Notes: a model not told the origin generated them from the sequence alone. Numbered from the stretch's first letter, positions 27,536-36,996 are shown. The stretch is DNA of 64,000 bases from Fictibacillus macauensis ZFHKF-1 (GCF_000269865.1 NZ_AKKV01000030.1:168828-232827); one strand, 5' to 3'. Made by a program: numbers and translations.

Positions 27536-29236
27536 GTGACAACGATCGGTATTGATTTAGGAACATCTAATAGTCTAGTAACCTTTTGGTCTGATAGTGG
27601 GCCACAAATTATTCCTAACGTTCTTGGCGAACACTTAACGCCTTCTGTCGTTGGTGTCGATGACAATGGTCATATTTTAGTTGGACAAATAGCGAAAGAA
27701 CGCTTGGTTACCCATCCACACTTAACAATCGCTGCTTTTAAGCGCCATATGGGATCGAGTAAGCAGTTTCAATTAGGAGAACATCAATTTTCACCTGAAG
27801 AACTCTCTTCTCTCGTGTTAAAAGTACTAAAGCAAGACGCAGAAGCTTATTTAAAAACAGAAGTGAGTCATGCCATTATTAGCGTACCCGCTTATTTTAA
27901 CGATCAACAACGAAAAGCTACAAAGCTTGCTGCAGAATATGCGGGTTTAGTCGTTGATCGCCTCATTAGTGAACCAACCGCTGCCGCGATTGCCTACGGC
28001 GTACACCAACATGAAACCGATACGAAGTTTCTCGTGTTTGATTTAGGTGGTGGTACATTTGATGTGTCCATTCTTGAGTTATTTGAAGGGGTTATGGAAG
28101 TAAAATCGATTGCTGGAGATAACTATCTTGGCGGTGAAGACTTTACAGAGTTAATTGCTCTTCATTTCTTGAAACAACTTCAATTAAAAAAAGAACAACT
28201 ACAGCCAAAGGAGCTCTCTTTGTTGCTAAAACAGGCAGAGCAGTGCAAGCAAGCATTAGCTAAACAGACAGAAAGTACTGTATATCTTACTTACGATGAA
28301 AAACAAACAGCTGTTACCATTAACCGTGCTCAATTTGAAGAGCTTTGTAAGCCATTAATTTTACGTTTACGTCAGCCCATTGAACGTGCCTTACGTGATG
28401 CTGGTATGCATGCAAGTGAAATTCAAGGTATGATTCTCATTGGTGGTGCAACGCGAATGCCTATAATTAAACAGACAGTAAGTCGTATTTTTGGACGCTT
28501 ACCTTTCTTTACTCTTCATCCTGATGAGGCTGTCGGTTTAGGTACATCCGTACAAATTGCCCTAAAAGAGCGTAACGAAGCGCTACAAGAGCTTATTTTA
28601 ACCGATGTATGTCCGTATACTCTAGGTACGAGTGTTTCCAAAAATGTAGACAATATATCGTATTCTTCAGGACATTTTCTGCCCATAATTGAACGAAATA
28701 CGCCAATACCAGTAAGTCGAGTCGTACAAGTCTCACCCCTTCATGATCAACAGCAATTCATAGAGATTGATGTGTATCAAGGCGAAAGTCGTCTCGTTGA
28801 AAATAATATAAGAATTGGTGACTTTAATGTTACCCTTCCAAAAGGAAAAGCAACACAAGAAACGATTGATATTCGGTACACGTACGATATCAATGGTTTA
28901 CTGGAAGTAGAAGCAACGGTCGTTAGTACAGGTAAAAAGGAACGCCTTTTTCTTCAGCAAAGCTCAGAAAACCTAACAGAAGAAGAAATGGTTGCACAAA
29001 TTGAAAAATTAAAAGCAATTAAAATTCATCCGCGGGAACGCACAGAAAATCGTTTGTTAATTGCACAAGCTGAGAGAATTTATGAAGAATTACTCGGTTC
29101 TGAGCGAGATTATGTTGCTCAACTCATCTTTCAATTTGAACAAGTACTTGCTTCTCAAAATGAACAGCTCATTCAAAAAAGTGCAGCTCAATTTAAGGAG
29201 AAGATACATGAAATAGCAAGTCGGCCAATCACATGA
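27536..29236 (+). CDS. hscC: HscC-type Hsp70 chaperone
   Basis: This is a 566-residue Hsp70. The nucleotide-binding domain has IGIDLGTSNSLVTFW, FDLGGGTFDVSILELF and LIGGATRMP. It is followed by a substrate-binding domain with a short lid, so it is about 45-50 residues shorter than DnaK. Stretches such as ILTDVCPYTLG, IERNTPIPVSR and YDINGLLEVEATV match E. coli HscC, a specialised Hsp70 distinct from DnaK and HscA, and the neighbouring genes support this. It starts at GTG 27536 with AAGGGGGA upstream and overlaps the J-like gene by 4 nt (ATGA). Its client is unknown. Confidence 0.92.
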   Translation: MTTIGIDLGTSNSLVTFWSDSGPQIIPNVLGEHLTPSVVGVDDNGHILVGQIAKERLVTHPHLTIAAFKRHMGSSKQFQLGEHQFSPEELSSLVLKVLKQDAEAYLKTEVSHAIISVPAYFNDQQRKATKLAAEYAGLVVDRLISEPTAAAIAYGVHQHETDTKFLVFDLGGGTFDVSILELFEGVMEVKSIAGDNYLGGEDFTELIALHFLKQLQLKKEQLQPKELSLLLKQAEQCKQALAKQTESTVYLTYDEKQTAVTINRAQFEELCKPLILRLRQPIERALRDAGMHASEIQGMILIGGATRMPIIKQTVSRIFGRLPFFTLHPDEAVGLGTSVQIALKERNEALQELILTDVCPYTLGTSVSKNVDNISYSSGHFLPIIERNTPIPVSRVVQVSPLHDQQQFIEIDVYQGESRLVENNIRIGDFNVTLPKGKATQETIDIRYTYDINGLLEVEATVVSTGKKERLFLQQSSENLTEEEMVAQIEKLKAIKIHPRERTENRLLIAQAERIYEELLGSERDYVAQLIFQFEQVLASQNEQLIQKSAAQFKEKIHEIASRPIT

Positions 29237-30789
29237 GATCAACCTGGGCTATTTTAGGTATTGAACCAACAGACGACCTTGTTTCTGTAAAAAAAGCGTA
29301 TGCAAAACAACTGAAACTGAACCATCCAGAGGATCATCCAGAAGGTTACCAAAGACTACGGGAAGCTTATGATTATATTACCTCCATCATAAAAAAACAA
29401 AATGGTACAAAACGGGACACTAATTATGAACCACCATTAGTGCGCCAACAAGAAATATTACACGAAGAGTTCGTGGAGGAACACCAGCCCACTCAAGACT
29501 TATCTGCTCTCATAGAAGATGTTCGCATAATAGAACAAGATACAATCGATCAGCAGATACCTATACGCCTACAAGAACAGCTACAAAATGAGCAGGTTAC
29601 ATCTCAAAATGTTTCTGTTCTTATTGAAGATACTCAGATAGAGAACGTACTAACATTTAATGAGCAACTTGATGTTTTTATTGAAGCAATAGCAACACTA
29701 TATGGTGATTTTCAATCTCGAATTCGTCAAGATGCTTGGCTGACATTACTAAATGATGACGTGTTTTGGAATTTAGAAACGAAGCAACTTGCTAGTGAAG
29801 CTCTCTTTGATTTTCTATTAGAAAATCGTTTTATACCAAAGTCGATTTGGCGCTTACTTGATCAGCAACTTGCCTGGAAAGAATTACTTGAAGAGGAAGA
29901 CTATCATTTTGACGAAGAGTTACTCGTCTATTATGAACGACAGATTGGACTGTTCCCAGACTTATCGTATGAAGATATCGCTTCTGCAACAAACCTAGAC
30001 TACGATCACTTTCTATCGCTTCGAGAGGATGCTTTTGATGCTTTTATTACAAGCGACTTTACGAGCGCACGTAAGCTTGCTCATGAAGCGATGAATCTTT
30101 TTGCAAACGATCGCAATACAAATCGATTACTCGGTCACTTATATGAACGACAGCAAATGTATGAAGAAGCCATTTATTACTTTCAAAAAGCAATTGCGGT
30201 TGATCCTATGGAATTGGAAAGTAAGCTCAGTCTACTTACGTTGCTCTTAAAAACGAAACGTCAGCCTGAAACGCAGCGTACACTAATTCATGATGTCATT
30301 GAAAAGTATAACAGTCATATAGCTGTTAATTTGCTGTATGCAAAGTGGTTACATCAACAAGGGGATCTAGAACAAGCACGAACAACGTATAAAAAAGTAC
30401 TAGCTGTCGATCCCTTTAATAGTGAAGCAACGATCGAACTTGCTTCTATCCATCAAGATATCTTGCAATCCAACGAGCCGTCTGTTTCCGCAAGCTTACA
30501 ACGCGAGGCACGCAAAGAACTTTTTTCTCGCTCAAAGCTTCATACGTTTTTCGCCTTAATTTATAAGCAATTAAGTATATCAACGATCTTTGCCTACATT
30601 CTTGCCTTGTGGGGGGTTGTCTGGTTGATCAGTCTAGTGATGAGTTTCACCGAAGAAAATATGAACATTTCTCGCTATATCTCTCAGTATATTTTACGTC
30701 CTTCATTCGTCATGATGATTGCAACGTTTTTCTCATGGCGTTATATTTACCGCAAATGGAAAGAAATTCTGTTTCCGCTTCACCAATAA
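29233..30789 (+). CDS. J-like TPR membrane protein, probable HscC partner
   Basis: This 518-residue protein starts with a short J-domain-like segment (WAILGI, VKKAYAKQLKLNHPEDHPEG, RLREAYDYI; residues 5-50). The obligatory HPD of classical J domains reads HPE at 31-33. A variable acidic/Gln-rich linker follows, then TPR-like helices (about 255-410; YEEAIYYFQKAIAVDP is one unit) and two C-terminal membrane helices (about 440-465 and 482-500). E. coli hscC is likewise linked to atypical J proteins (DjlB/DjlC). It is translationally coupled to hscC. It probably tethers HscC to the membrane and stimulates its ATPase, which is inference. Confidence 0.8.
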   Translation: MRSTWAILGIEPTDDLVSVKKAYAKQLKLNHPEDHPEGYQRLREAYDYITSIIKKQNGTKRDTNYEPPLVRQQEILHEEFVEEHQPTQDLSALIEDVRIIEQDTIDQQIPIRLQEQLQNEQVTSQNVSVLIEDTQIENVLTFNEQLDVFIEAIATLYGDFQSRIRQDAWLTLLNDDVFWNLETKQLASEALFDFLLENRFIPKSIWRLLDQQLAWKELLEEEDYHFDEELLVYYERQIGLFPDLSYEDIASATNLDYDHFLSLREDAFDAFITSDFTSARKLAHEAMNLFANDRNTNRLLGHLYERQQMYEEAIYYFQKAIAVDPMELESKLSLLTLLLKTKRQPETQRTLIHDVIEKYNSHIAVNLLYAKWLHQQGDLEQARTTYKKVLAVDPFNSEATIELASIHQDILQSNEPSVSASLQREARKELFSRSKLHTFFALIYKQLSISTIFAYILALWGVVWLISLVMSFTEENMNISRYISQYILRPSFVMMIATFFSWRYIYRKWKEILFPLHQ

Positions 30790-30808
30790 CCATAGAAAGG
30801 AAGGATCA

Positions 30809-31432
30809 ATGGTTGACCATAATGATTACTATCGCGCAATCGCGTATATGGCCCTCTTTACGGATGAAGCTCTAACGTTATCCTTAAAGTATACAAAGAA
30901 GAAAGTAGCCAGTCGTCAAATAAAAGAATGTTTAAAAAAGATGAATATTTCTTCAGCAGAGAAAAAAATCGGCTGGTTTATACACAACGGCTTTCGTTCT
31001 CGTTATCATGAATTAGATTTGTATTTTCGTACTATTACAGAGCAGGAACGTGACGAATACTTTCAAATTATTCCAGAAACACAGCTTCATCAAGCATCGT
31101 TCGTTCGGAGCCATCTTTATAGCTTACCTGGTCATACGGTTGCCGCGTTCGACTATAGCTTGGCGATGCTGCTCACTCAGTACACACTCGATAAAAAAAG
31201 AATATCCCGTAGTGAGGCATTTTCATATCAAAAACAAATTGTTGAACTAGTACAGCAAGGATTTGCTAGTTGGGAAGAGTATATAAAATCCTTTCTTGTC
31301 GGTTATTGTTTCCATTTTGAAATTTCACAAAAGGAGCATTCTAGACTCGTTAAAGGATTTACAAGACTACTAAGTTCACCTAGTAGTCCCCTGCACACTC
31401 TTCCATTCCATAGTTCTCTTAGCCTTGTGTAA
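30809..31432 (+). CDS. DUF1266-like protein of the hscC operon
   Basis: This 207-residue soluble protein resembles DUF1266 proteins such as E. coli YbeR/YbeU, which are also encoded beside hscC. The visible features are the helical central part (FDYSLAMLLTQYTLDKKRIS, then EAFSYQKQIVELVQQGFASW) and the end GYCFHFE ... HTLPF. AAAGGAAGG stands before ATG 30809; longer frames upstream overlap the J-like gene and lack a ribosome site. No biochemical function is known for the family. It is the third gene of the operon, ending just before the repeat element. Confidence 0.72.
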   Translation: MVDHNDYYRAIAYMALFTDEALTLSLKYTKKKVASRQIKECLKKMNISSAEKKIGWFIHNGFRSRYHELDLYFRTITEQERDEYFQIIPETQLHQASFVRSHLYSLPGHTVAAFDYSLAMLLTQYTLDKKRISRSEAFSYQKQIVELVQQGFASWEEYIKSFLVGYCFHFEISQKEHSRLVKGFTRLLSSPSSPLHTLPFHSSLSLV

Positions 31433-31436
31433 AGAA

Positions 31437-31938
31437 GAGGCTGGGACATAAACGGCCTTAACACATAAAAAATGGCTTCATCATTAATTTTGGTGATAAA
31501 GCCATTTTTTTCATGTCGCTCGTTAGTTTGAGTTGAGGGTTGTCCGGCGTATGTAAGCTGCCACCGAATGCACCAAAAAACGGAGTAGGATGCAAGCTCT
31601 TCTGTAATCGCGCGCAGAAGCCCTCGATTCGCGCGCAGACCAGGTCCGTTCGCGCGCAGCAGCCCTCAATTCGCGCGCAGACCAGGTCAATCGCCTCCAA
31701 CAGCGGATGTAAGGGATGATCAATAGAGCAAATGGAGAGATAATCTCGTAAATACGTTCAAAAATAAGAAGAACTAGTGTAAAAGATCCTCAATAATTGC
31801 GAAAAGAGTGTAACGCACAAGAGATTCTAGTTTGCGCGTAGATCAGATTCATTCGCGCAGACCAGATCCGTTCGCACGCAGCCTAAGTCCATTTCCCTGC
31901 ATGCGCCATTAAAACAGGAAGTATTATGTCCCACGTCC
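31437..31938. repeat. GC-rich repeat element, copy 1 (about 0.5 kb)
   Basis: The element begins with GAGGCTGGGACATAA 5 nt after the DUF1266 stop and ends with the inverted form TTATGTCCCACGTCC. Inside, in order, are a hairpin (31466-31511), an array with exact 21-nt period (unit starts at 31607, 31628, 31649, 31670; TTCGCGCGCAG plus 10 variable nt), an AT-rich spacer (about 31690-31830) and a degraded second array (31830-31885). It is related over its whole length to the element at 50006-51227. No coding sequence is supported in it. Confidence 0.8.
31466..31511. terminator. hairpin inside repeat element 1, bidirectional terminator
   Basis: AAAAAATGGCTT-c-ATCA pairs with TGATAAAGCCATTTTTT, giving A-run and T-run flanks on both strands. 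It is conserved in element 2 at the same relative place and could end transcription of the hscC operon. Confidence 0.75.
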
Positions 31939-31943
31939 TTCCC

Positions 31944-32705
31944 TTATTTGCCGCGCTTGACGTACGGATAGCGTGGCGATTGTAAATGAAATTCATACGT
32001 TTCGCCATCGACAAGCCCAACAACCGCGTCAGTATGATCGTATAACTCCATTAAAAATATGGCCATTTCTTTTGCAGTATGGTATTTTGCAAAGCCTTGT
32101 TCATACTGAAACTCGTCTAATTCTAATGCTCGCTTAGCAAATTCTGTTTCCGTAGCTGCCGGTGCTAACACTTTTGCTTGTAGTTTGGCACCTTGCTCAC
32201 GTAACTCTTGTGCTAAGCCTTCGGTAAAGGCACTCACATAAAATTTCGTCGCACAATACGTAACAGCTCCGCCTACAATAACATAGCCACCTCCTGAAGA
32301 CACATTGATTAGCTGTGAACCTTCAATATCTCCATAATCCGCTGCATATAACGTAGAAAGAATCGTTAACGCCTCGATATTTAATGCCAGCATACTGCTT
32401 ACTTTCGTTAACCGTTGTTCACGAACGGTAGAACGGTCACCAAAGCCCGCATTGTTCACCCACGTTTCTACGTGTAAGTCACGCACACTTTCATACAAGG
32501 CATACACTTGCTCTTGATCACTTAAGTCTGCGACACGAATTTGAACATCCACCGCTGGATACTTTGTCTGTATTTCCGTTTGTAACTGCTTCAATTGCTC
32601 CTCACGACGCGCAACAATGACAACATGCTTTCCACGTTTTGCAAATTGTAAAGCAGCCTCATACCCAATTCCTGAACTAGCACCAGTAATCACTACGTAA
32701 TTCAT
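31944..32705 (-). CDS. short-chain dehydrogenase/reductase
   Basis: This 253-residue classical SDR has VVITGASSGIGYEAALQF (cofactor loop, residues 4-21), NNAGFG near 86, an active-site Ser in INVSSGGGYVIVGG and the catalytic Tyr-x3-Lys as YCATK (about residue 150), followed by FYVSAFTEGLAQEL. The Arg after the glycine motif (VARREEQL) favours NADP. AAGGAGTGATTGTA stands before ATG 32705; an upstream extension to 32732 has this site inside it. The substrate is unknown. Confidence 0.9.
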   Translation of the reverse strand: MNYVVITGASSGIGYEAALQFAKRGKHVVIVARREEQLKQLQTEIQTKYPAVDVQIRVADLSDQEQVYALYESVRDLHVETWVNNAGFGDRSTVREQRLTKVSSMLALNIEALTILSTLYAADYGDIEGSQLINVSSGGGYVIVGGAVTYCATKFYVSAFTEGLAQELREQGAKLQAKVLAPAATETEFAKRALELDEFQYEQGFAKYHTAKEMAIFLMELYDHTDAVVGLVDGETYEFHLQSPRYPYVKRGK

Positions 32706-32825
32706 TACAATCACTCCTTTTTTATAGTCCAATTATAAAGGCTCGTTTGCACTCAAAGGCAAGCCCTAACATATACTTTTTATAAGAAACGCTTTGTTCT
32801 ACCGGAAAGTGAGGTGTTGTTTAAA

Positions 32826-33233
32826 ATGGAATGGAAAGTTGCCTACGGTCGCAGGATTTGTGGTTTCGTATTTGACTGTGCCTATGTTCAACAACTGCTT
32901 TGTCAAATCGTAACCGATCTCAATGTCTATTTACTTCCTTGTGGCCAATGTGCCTATACAAATGGCAACAGCATTATTTGCCCTGACTGTATCATTACCT
33001 ATAAATTTAGAAATAAAAACCGTGAGATGGTCTTTAAAAAGTATTCGTGCGATAAAAAGCAACTCCTTCTAACTTGTACAATTATTTGTGGTCCAAGCGG
33101 CCTTTTTTACTGCAGCTGGACGACCAATCCTTATCTGGAATTCACTATAGACTTATTTAATGATGCGATTGCTTTTTGTTTATTTCCTGAATTATTTGGG
33201 GAACCGCCTGAAGAAAATCAACCTCTCCTATAG
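32826..33233 (+). CDS. cysteine-rich protein of unknown function
   Basis: This 135-residue protein is rich in cysteine. LLPCGQCAYTNGNSIICPDC gives two CxxC pairs about 14 residues apart, a possible zinc ribbon; further cysteines occur in KYSCDKK, LLTCTIICG and FYCSW. No signal peptide is evident. GTGAGGTG precedes ATG 32826 by about 11 nt. A hairpin follows at the stop. I do not recognise the family. Confidence 0.6.
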   Translation: MEWKVAYGRRICGFVFDCAYVQQLLCQIVTDLNVYLLPCGQCAYTNGNSIICPDCIITYKFRNKNREMVFKKYSCDKKQLLLTCTIICGPSGLFYCSWTTNPYLEFTIDLFNDAIAFCLFPELFGEPPEENQPLL

Positions 33234-33255
33234 GAAGCCATTTGAGTGGCTTCCT
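33232..33255 (+). terminator. hairpin at the end of the cysteine-rich gene
   Basis: A perfect 9-bp stem AGGAAGCCA / TGGCTTCCT overlaps the stop codon and is followed by ATAACTTTTA. Confidence 0.55.
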
Positions 33256-33331
33256 ATAACTTTTAGCCCTGTTTTCTACTAAGCGCTTTTGTTTATAATA
33301 CGAGTAGAAACTAGAAACGGAGGCTACTCAT

Positions 33332-35674
33332 TTGAAAAAAATAATAACGCTGGCTAGTGTAGCGATTATGCTCAGCGCAACACTACCGCTCTCCACGCAA
33401 AGTTATGCCAAGCCCGATGACCACACCTTAACGATCACCACCAATACTACGTTATCTCAGCACATCAATGCATACGACAGCTTACATATTCAAAGAAATA
33501 AGGTACTCAATATAACGGACGGCCGTCTCCTCTTAAAAGGCGATGTTCGTAAGCAGCTTACATCCTATATTCAACACAAACAGCTTACCGCCTTCGATCG
33601 CATTGGCACGATCAAGCTTGCCTACGATCAAAAGCAAAAAGCAACCTTTGTGGAAGCGACACCTACACCTCAAAATAAAAAGCTAAGCCTCGCGCATCCT
33701 TTTACCTTGTCCGGCGGGACGATGGAACTGTCGAAGCTAACGCTTGCTAAAAAAGGTAGACTTACGATCAAGCGCGGTATGATTGTACTAAAAGGCAATA
33801 AAACCGCTGAAGTACAAAAGCTTATTGCTGCTAAAAAGCTATCTGCCTATGATGGCAAAGGAACAGTGCTTAATCAGTATGTAAAAAAAGAGCATGTCAC
33901 TATGATTACAGCAACCGCCCATCCTGGTCCGTTAAAAGAAGGCAGCATTGACATTAAAAAAACGCTTCGAGTGACGCCAAGTAACTCTTTTACAGACATA
34001 CAGCGCATATTGAATCAAGCAAGTAAAGAAGAAGGTGTCAAAGTGGTATTTGCGCCAGGAACGTACCGCTTACAAGCACCACCCTCTAGTAAACAACCGT
34101 ATTTCACCATTTCCAAGGCGCGTAATATGGTGATTGACGGCAGCGGTGCTCATCTTGTCATGACAAGCCCGAAATTGGCTTTTCTAAAAATAACGGATAG
34201 TCATAACGTTTACGCTAAAAGATTTACAATCGATTACGATCCCCTTCCGTTTACACAAGGAACAGTATCAAACGTCACGAAGCAAGCATTTGAAGTACAG
34301 CTTGACAAAGGCTTCCCGATGCCAGCAAAAAGTAAGAAATCTTTGTTTTATTTAAAAGATAAAAAAGAAGCAGGCTTACCGAAAGCCTACGCTCCAAACA
34401 GTCTATCGTATCGCTCTGCTACGAAACTAGCAGACAATACGTATAAAATGAATGTAACGAAAAAAACGTTACAATCGGTTACAAAAGGCGATCGCATTGT
34501 GCTAATGGCGCGCGAGGATGGTAATCCTGTTTTTTCCGTGCTCACGAGCAATGGTGTTACCTTTCAAGATATGACGATTTATGCAGCACCAGGTGCCTCG
34601 TATTCGCCTCGCCTTAGCGAGCGCGTAAGTTTATTACACTGTAAAGATGTCTTAAAAAAAGGACGCATACATGTAACCGGTGCAGATGGCGTCTTAACGC
34701 CCCAAAGTCATACAGGCTTATGGATACAAGATAGCACTTTTGAAGCGGTTGGTGACGATAACCTAATCGTTAAAAACGCTGGTGCCCTATTAAAAGAAGT
34801 AAAGAACGAGCATACATTTGTCTTAATCGGTCGCCCACGTGAAGGCAATTCTGTGTTTCCACCGCTACTGCTTTCGCCAAAAGACACCTTTAGAATCTAT
34901 GATCCTAAAAAAGATAACGTAACGCACTCTGTCACTGTGCAAAGCGTTTCACAACAAAAAGTAAACAATCATATTGAATATACGATTACAACGAAAGAGC
35001 CAATTACCGATTCACTCGATGTGTTTAGGGAGGGATCGAACTTTTCAAAGCAACAAATTTGGTACAACGACGCTACGGCTAATGCTCACTTTGTCTTTAA
35101 AAATAATGTGATTAAATACGCGCGACGTTATGCGATGGCGATTATGGGCAATGATGGTCTGATTGAGAATAACTACATTTATGCATCACAAGCAAATGCC
35201 ATTTCACTCCATAACGACGGTCTGTTTAACGGCTTTGCACCAAAAGGAACGCTCATTCGCTACAATACGTTTCTAGATAATTTCAGAGCACAAACGACAA
35301 AGTTATCTAGCTTTGCTGGTACAGTTGGCGCTGCCATTCATAAAGTACCTGAAGAAGAGCAAAAAAATGGCCACGAAGGCTTATCTTCTTTTGAAGGCAT
35401 CCAAGATGTTGTACTTGAACGCAATACATTTCAAGATTGGCGCTACTATAATGCCCTCACCATTCGCAATGCAAACAACTGGATCGTGAGAAAGAACGCT
35501 TTTGTAAATACACTACAAACAAAGCTTCCTAAAGGAACGCAGCCACTTCCTATAGCCATTGACGTGGACACTTCATCACAGCTATTATTTGCTAACAATA
35601 CCTTTAAAGACGCACGTCATCAAACGCCGATCCGCATTCATCCTACAACGACAAAACAAATCGTCGTGCACTAA
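33332..35674 (+). CDS. secreted right-handed beta-helix protein with two N-terminal repeat domains
   Basis: This 780-residue exported protein has a Sec signal peptide (MKKIITLASVAIMLSATLPL, cleavage near Ala26). Two related ~85-residue units follow (about 35-115 and 120-200), each with a 'GRL-LKG...I--KKL-AYD--GT' pattern. From residue ~220 the protein is a parallel beta-helix: VKVVFAPGTYRLQ, ARNMVIDGSGAHLVM, NVYAKRFTIDYDPLPFTQG, then repeated N-x-F/I turns towards the end. The region around residues 260-300 is reminiscent of GH110-type alpha-galactosidases, but I cannot confirm this. A polysaccharide-active role is likely; the substrate is unknown. TTG start with ACGGAGGC upstream. Confidence 0.75.
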   Translation: MKKIITLASVAIMLSATLPLSTQSYAKPDDHTLTITTNTTLSQHINAYDSLHIQRNKVLNITDGRLLLKGDVRKQLTSYIQHKQLTAFDRIGTIKLAYDQKQKATFVEATPTPQNKKLSLAHPFTLSGGTMELSKLTLAKKGRLTIKRGMIVLKGNKTAEVQKLIAAKKLSAYDGKGTVLNQYVKKEHVTMITATAHPGPLKEGSIDIKKTLRVTPSNSFTDIQRILNQASKEEGVKVVFAPGTYRLQAPPSSKQPYFTISKARNMVIDGSGAHLVMTSPKLAFLKITDSHNVYAKRFTIDYDPLPFTQGTVSNVTKQAFEVQLDKGFPMPAKSKKSLFYLKDKKEAGLPKAYAPNSLSYRSATKLADNTYKMNVTKKTLQSVTKGDRIVLMAREDGNPVFSVLTSNGVTFQDMTIYAAPGASYSPRLSERVSLLHCKDVLKKGRIHVTGADGVLTPQSHTGLWIQDSTFEAVGDDNLIVKNAGALLKEVKNEHTFVLIGRPREGNSVFPPLLLSPKDTFRIYDPKKDNVTHSVTVQSVSQQKVNNHIEYTITTKEPITDSLDVFREGSNFSKQQIWYNDATANAHFVFKNNVIKYARRYAMAIMGNDGLIENNYIYASQANAISLHNDGLFNGFAPKGTLIRYNTFLDNFRAQTTKLSSFAGTVGAAIHKVPEEEQKNGHEGLSSFEGIQDVVLERNTFQDWRYYNALTIRNANNWIVRKNAFVNTLQTKLPKGTQPLPIAIDVDTSSQLLFANNTFKDARHQTPIRIHPTTTKQIVVH

Positions 35675-35680
35675 AAAAAA

Positions 35681-35709
35681 GAGGGCATTCTCACAATGAG
35701 AGTGCCCTC
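35681..35709. terminator. convergent terminator between the beta-helix and SEC-C genes
   Basis: A 13-bp stem (GAGGGCA-T-TCTCA with a G-T pair) and 3-nt loop. An eight-A run precedes it, making it a strong terminator for the minus strand and weaker for the plus strand. Confidence 0.8.
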
Positions 35710-35757
35710 CTTCTTGCTATATAAACAAGGTTCCGTTAATCTACTTTGTTTTTTATT

Positions 35758-36927
35758 TTAGCTCTTCCCACAACATTTTTTATATTTTTTCCCGCTTCCG
35801 CAATGACATAGCTCATTTCTTCCTAGTTTAGGTTGAAGTGGAATAACATTGGACGGTCTAGATATCGGGGGAGCTGAGGACGATACTTCATTTGGTGAGT
35901 GTCCTTTTAGCACCCATTTTGGCGTACTATTATTTAATTTAACGATTAAATCCATTAGACCGTGCAATTCTTCTACCGTTTCAAATTCTATCATGTCTTG
36001 AAGAATCGCCATTGTTTGTCCAAGGGGTTCATCCTTTTGTGCACTTTCCATAATATCCATCATTACGAAGTCTAGTTCTTTGCCAACAAGACCATAATTT
36101 TGCTTCAAATAGGCATGGAGCGCATAAAATGCAGCTGTTTTTTCCACATAGTCTTCTTTTCCTGCTTGCATAAGTTGATGCTTTGTAAATGGACGGTACT
36201 CAAGAGAGCGACGTGACGCTTGATCATTTAAAACAGCCTCCGTCTCATCCGCCGTCAAAAAGCTATAATGATTACCGACGTCTTCAATGATTTCATAATA
36301 GGCGCTACCAAATTCAATCGCTTGAAAAAAGTGAAGCACTTGTTCGATGGGGCCCATCAATTCGTTGAGATAGCGAAATGCTTCAAATTTTGAGATCACA
36401 CCATAGTAGTACAGCATGCCTTGTAGGCAGAGAATAAACTCTTGATTCTTTTTTAAGCGTTGACGCAAGCTTGGACCGTCAATTGCTCTTAGCGCGTCAC
36501 AAATTTCCTGTGGAATATAGTACATTGGTTGCTCATTTTCAATGATTCCATATACGATTCCCATGTTATTCAATACGTCTCCTTGACCAGGGGAGAACTG
36601 CTTTAACGATGACTTCCCATTATGTTTTACAATTTTCAGTAGTTGTTTATACGTGTCAAGATCCATCCTTTGAACAGCTTGTAAAACAAGACTTGGCAAT
36701 TGTTCTGCTAATGTTTCTGAAAGCTCTTTTTTATTGAATGAGGATGCACCAGGAATTTGGTGAAACCTTCGAATATCTTGTAAATCTGCTTTTGTGTATG
36801 CATTTAATACTTCTAATAACGAAGAATGTGCAGGAATGTTCTTAAATAACTTCATATGTTCCTTCATCATTCGTTCAAGGTGTGCCTCTAACTTTTCTAC
36901 TTTTTCTTCAAAAGTAAGATCATTCAT
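35758..36927 (-). CDS. SEC-C motif protein, function unknown
   Basis: This 389-residue largely helical protein has a C-terminal zinc-binding SEC-C motif (GRNELCHCGSGKKYKKCCG). The motif binds Zn and, in SecA, contacts SecB or ribosomes; in other proteins it is a general attachment module. The N-terminal ~340 residues show no recognised enzyme motif. An early segment (LEVLNAYTKADLQDIRRFHQ, residues ~35-55) resembles a recurrent start of Bacillus SEC-C proteins. AAGGAGGGTGATTAT stands before ATG 36927; the upstream extension to 36951 covers that site. Confidence 0.82.
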   Translation of the reverse strand: MNDLTFEEKVEKLEAHLERMMKEHMKLFKNIPAHSSLLEVLNAYTKADLQDIRRFHQIPGASSFNKKELSETLAEQLPSLVLQAVQRMDLDTYKQLLKIVKHNGKSSLKQFSPGQGDVLNNMGIVYGIIENEQPMYYIPQEICDALRAIDGPSLRQRLKKNQEFILCLQGMLYYYGVISKFEAFRYLNELMGPIEQVLHFFQAIEFGSAYYEIIEDVGNHYSFLTADETEAVLNDQASRRSLEYRPFTKHQLMQAGKEDYVEKTAAFYALHAYLKQNYGLVGKELDFVMMDIMESAQKDEPLGQTMAILQDMIEFETVEELHGLMDLIVKLNNSTPKWVLKGHSPNEVSSSAPPISRPSNVIPLQPKLGRNELCHCGSGKKYKKCCGKS

Positions 36928-36996
36928 ATAATCACCCTCCTTGTCTAACACTCTTCTCTCATCATACTTTTACTCAAGAGAAAAGTCACTTCAAAC

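Noticed and set aside
31458..31723. Two minus-strand frames in repeat element 1
   Set aside because: Same cause as in element 2: translation of the 21-nt array, with no start signal.
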